Origin: Euprymna scolopes
Lineage: Eukaryota > Mollusca > Cephalopoda > Sepiida > Sepiolidae
DNA: 33,280 nt
Direction of reading: 5' to 3'
NCBI GenBank assembly: GCA_024364805.1
Contig: CM044501.1
Coordinates: 93,935,156-93,968,435, forward strand
Shown: piece by piece, positions 30,008 to 33,280 of the stretch
Layout: each line of letters opens with the position of its first letter
Position numbering within the stretch: the stretch's first letter is position 1
The notes under the pieces: generated by a model
Told to the model about the DNA's origin: nothing
The model's input: the letters and a program-made list of their open reading frames with translations, nothing else
The model's database searches: none
Position numbers and translations under genes: made by a program

Positions 30008-30898
30008 ATATTTTACTATAAAATTGTTATTTTCCCCAGATTACCATCAAAACACTTGTTAAATGTGCAGATATTTTCTCAAACGTAAAAAAAAAAGAAA
30101 AAAAAAAACACTTGTGGGGGTTGATCATTAGATTTTAGCTTTACTGGTAGTTAAAATATATGAATATTTTATTTTATTATTACTACCAGCAGTGGAAAAT
30201 TTTGTTTTAAGAAAATCAAATAAAAACAGATGATTAAAAGAATCGTTTTTGGCATCGGAAAATAGGCACACATTTTGCCAATTCCAATGTCACAAAAAGT
30301 TTCAATTTTTCCAATTCCTGATTTTGATTAATCGTTCCAACATTAATTTGCATATTGGTTTTGCAAAGGGAAATTTTATTAAATATTGTTTGCTTCTCCA
30401 TTAATTAATCAAACAATGAAACATTATTAGATGGCAATTTTATTATTTCCAATGTCTTTTCATAAAAAGAAAACTATGTTTTATTATGAGTATGAATTTT
30501 TATAATTTCTAATTATAAACAACATTAATGATAAGTGCCTATAATTCTGAGATTTAAAAATAAATCTTCCTTACTCTGCATGTAACTGAAAATAGCATCC
30601 ATATTTTAACTGTTTGTATCACAAGTTTGGAACCAATACGTTGTTTGACCTTCTTTTTGTAGGAGTGAACGTTTTCTAATATCGTGGCTTAAATTTCATC
30701 TTAACCGACAAACGGTCATAACTGAATAATTTTTAAAAACAATTTTTTTTTTTTGAAACTTCATATGAGCAAAATCATTCGTAACACAATTTTATTATAA
30801 CATTAACAATTACTAATGCGAAACATACAAGTATTTGTTTCATATTTTTTGCTCTAGCTGGGGAAAGAGCATCCTACTGGATGTCAAATATTCACCCA

Positions 30899-31213
30899 CT
30901 ATCTTATACATTCAAACAAAGGTCTTTTTAAGATTCTAATCGCCCCTTTAAGTGTAATTGTTTGTGTCATTCTTGCACTTGGTTCACTGGGGATATTTAC
31001 CATTATTGGAATGATAGAGATATTCCTAAGATTCAAGTTTCTTTTCATGTCATACATAAGACGTTGGTATTTTGTTATCTTTTCCCTGTCAGCTATGTTT
31101 AACACAGCACCATTGGAGACACTGACTTCTACTAAGGTTGCTTCTTTTATATAAACAAGAAAGACTAATAAAAGTAGAAGTTTACTTTTGCTACACTTTT
31201 CAATTGATGGCAA
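30899..31213 (-). mobile_element. LINE reverse-transcriptase C-terminal remnant (104-codon ORF)
   Basis: The minus-strand ORF includes EATLVEVSVSNGAVLNIADR, EKITKYQRLMYDMKRNLNLR, ISIIPIMVN and GAIRILKRPL. This tracks the invertebrate LINE tail pattern LIDVSVPxDxNVxxKExEKxxKYxDLxxEIxRxW, then VxxIPIVVGALG, then LLGTARILRKVL. The hydrophobic N-terminal stretch (KLLLLLVFLVYI) mimics a signal peptide but corresponds to sequence preceding LIDVSVP. The middle is shortened compared with the family. No catalytic reverse-transcriptase motifs are present. Confidence 0.65.
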
Positions 31214-31925
31214 GATATTTTTAATGATGTCTTATCTTCTTCAAATTTATGGTAAAAATGGTGGTTGAACTTACATTCATTTAAATCTTTAATGACAACA
31301 ATGTTCACTGCGATAATGAATACTTTTTATGTCAAATGAATTCTCACAAAACTCTGTTGATGAATGCTAAATAAAACAACTCAGGAAATATTTTATTGAA
31401 TCTCTTGCTATTCACCATCTTTTTTCTGTCCATATTTAGCAACTTTTGCCAGATCTTAAGAGTGTTATGTTTTCCAACAAATAAACAATAGTTTTCAGAC
31501 TTGTTTCTTTAAAATCATTAAATCAGCATAAAATGAAAATAAACAATTTAAATGTAATCATTCAGTTTTACTGACTTGTTAGCCTGGTTTTAGAACATGC
31601 ATATTAGAAAGTGAATTGTTGCTTATCTTTAAAAGCTTCTTTCATAACGATTTTAATTAAAAATATTTAAAAACCAAAAAACAACAAACATCAAGCTGAA
31701 GTTTGTATAAAAATATCAATGAATTCCTCAAGAGGTTGACATACAGACGGACAAATTAAATGTAGTATAACATTCAACTATAGTTGGATCAGCAACAAAG
31801 GATGTTCATGCAGCCATTTTGTTTGGTAGTCGGACTGTTCAACAGATGGTGATGAAGTTATTGAGAGTGAACAAACAATAGACATGCCTCCAAAACTAAA
31901 TTGGTTATTCACACATATACAAGAT

Positions 31926-32053
31926 GCAACAGTACTTCAGCGTATGCCCAAGACAACAGTACTCCAGTGTATGCCAGAGGCAACAGTACTTCAGTGTATG
32001 CCAGAGGCAACAGTACTTCAGCGTATGCCAGAGGCAACAGTACTTCAGCGTAT
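31926..32053 (+). repeat. 27-bp minisatellite, 4.7 copies
   Basis: Unit boundaries at 31926, 31953, 31980, 32007 and 32034; each unit resembles GCAACAGTACTTCAGYGTAT followed by GCCAGAG. Differences between units are few (mainly C/T in CTTCAG/CTCCAG and GCG/GTG). The length is a multiple of three, so two frames stay open (repeats ATVLQCMPE and NSTSVYARG), giving ORFs at 31884..32087 and 31901..32113 that are probably not genes. Confidence 0.95.
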
Positions 32054-33280
32054 AATATATATGAATATATTGCTCAAAATATTGTAATGAATAATAAAAA
32101 TATACTCATCTAAAAATTTGTAAAATAATCAACAATTCTACCAATTTTTAAAAATTAAGTATCGTTTTTTACTTTTTTTTTTGTTAAATTATAATCAATG
32201 AATTTTTTTTTTTTTTTTAAATCAACAAACACTTTTTGAGGATAATTTTCAAAATAAAATCCAAAACTAGTTTTGCTTAATGAATAGATCATTTTGTGAC
32301 AAATAATAAGTAACTTGTTTTGAAAATATCTTTGACTTTTTGGAAGTAATTAAAAAATTATTTAATATTATTAATATTAACTTCAATTCTTGTTGTGTTA
32401 TCACAATATGCTTGATAATAACTTAGCTTGTTAAAAAGATTTAAAAAAAAACAAAAAAAGAAACGCTTGCCAAAATTACTAATGTTCACACTAGCCATTA
32501 TTGGAGGTTTTCAAATGTGGGCAACAGAATCTGTTCACTAGTTTTGATTGAACAATAAAATGAAAAGAGGAAATTGAGCTGAAAGAATGTGAAATACGAG
32601 TGGTAAGAATTCTAAACTAAAATTTGGATTATTCGAAATAATTTAGAGGTTAAGAACAAGAACACTAATGGAGAAATTTCTAGAAAGCTTAAATTTCAAA
32701 GCAGCAATTTAAAGAAACAAAAAAAAATGTTATAATTGCAGTAAAAACTAAAAGCAAATTAGATTTATGGAAAGCTCAATTTCGAGTTTGAAAAAAATTA
32801 GTTAATTCTTCTTAAGACACACTGCAAATAAATAAAAATGTTTACTTTAAAATATCAATAGTCATCAATATCGAATTACTCTTAAACTTAAGTAGATTAT
32901 AACAAATATTTATTTTTAAATATACAATTAAAACAATTTTTGTATGAATATATCAGACATTTTCTATATATTAAAAAGTTAAGTGTATATGTATGTACAT
33001 GATTTACATCTAAACTAATTAGCTGATCATGGAACATAGCTGCTAAGTGTAAGGGGTTGTAATGTCGGCTATATTTAATTTATTTTTATCCAAAATTAGG
33101 GTGAAAGTCCCTAGTGAAAATTCAAATTAACTCTAATTATTGTAAAATTTTATGAGTAGGTATTAGACATAACTTAATAAATATTTGTCAAATTCGAATT
33201 TTAAAAAAATATTTTAAGCTGGTTTTAAGGATGCATATGGGCACAAACTCCCACTTGAAAATCGAAATATTTCAGATTTG

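Larger units (their letters stand above)
25743..33280 (-). other. Partial ankyrin intron upstream of exon A
   Basis: This is sequence before the acceptor of exon A, continuing past the window. No further ankyrin exon (for example the end of the ankyrin-repeat array) could be read on the minus strand. It contains LINE reverse-transcriptase remnants (27345..27465, 29672..30007, 30899..31213), a TIR element (28751..28994), repeat copies near 26575..26850 and 29395..29530, and a minisatellite (31926..32053). Stretches 25800..26570, 26860..27340, 27470..28740, 30010..30890, 31220..31920 and 32060..33280 are AT-rich with poly-A and poly-T runs (25 T at 27860..27884) and hold nothing I recognise. 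A short run around 28175..28245 is built from repeats of TTTATCAATTAATTTA-like text. Confidence 0.75.

Noticed and set aside
30899-31213. A small secreted protein with a signal peptide
   Set aside because: The hydrophobic N-terminus is suggestive, but the rest follows the C-terminal pattern of LINE reverse transcriptases (EVSV...EKITKYQ...IIPI).

Overview
The window looks like a piece of an AT-rich, intron-heavy, repeat-laden invertebrate nuclear genome. The only host gene I can support is an ankyrin on the minus strand. Three exons were recovered by reading conserved protein sequence and checking splice sites and phases: 25527..25742 (72 codons, phase 0 to 0), 17839..18014 (58 codons plus 2 bases, phase 0 to 2) and 4610..4834 (phase 2 to 2). 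Joined, they give about 205 residues: an acidic Ser/Tyr-rich linker, then the N-terminal part of the ZU5 (spectrin-binding) domain, starting at the hallmark [12 protein letters not shown]. The ZU5 wording resembles lophotrochozoan ankyrins, so a mollusc (possibly a cephalopod, given introns of 7.5 and 13 kb) is my best guess. Species is not provable from this window.

Everything else is intronic. 1..4609 is the partial intron downstream of the ZU5 exon. It holds two inverted 3' ends of one jockey-like LINE, an 88-bp TA microsatellite, an inverted-repeat element and a separate site that both carry hammerhead-ribozyme-like cores, and a ~560-bp purine-rich tract that is transcribed as polypyrimidine. 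4835..17838 (13.0 kb) holds a GC-richer patch, a TIR element, two more jockey-like LINE tails (one split by a 287-bp insertion with a 10-bp target duplication), a 79-bp mariner MITE very like human MADE1, a TAA-rich block, a piggyBac-like MITE inside another repeat, and an inverted-repeat element.

18015..25526 (7.5 kb) holds three consecutive long palindromes (19.8 to 22.0 kb), an assembly gap, another LINE tail split by an insertion, and a pogo-like MITE. 25743..33280 is the partial intron upstream of the first exon seen. It holds remnants of other LINE reverse-transcriptase C-termini, a terminal-inverted-repeat MITE and a 27-bp minisatellite.

No RNA gene, CRISPR array, operon-type signal or intact transposon gene was found. 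The most interesting points are the hammerhead-like motifs, the cluster of long palindromes inside an actively spliced intron, the miR-548-like MITE hairpin, and an unassigned 48-codon ORF at 12068..12214.
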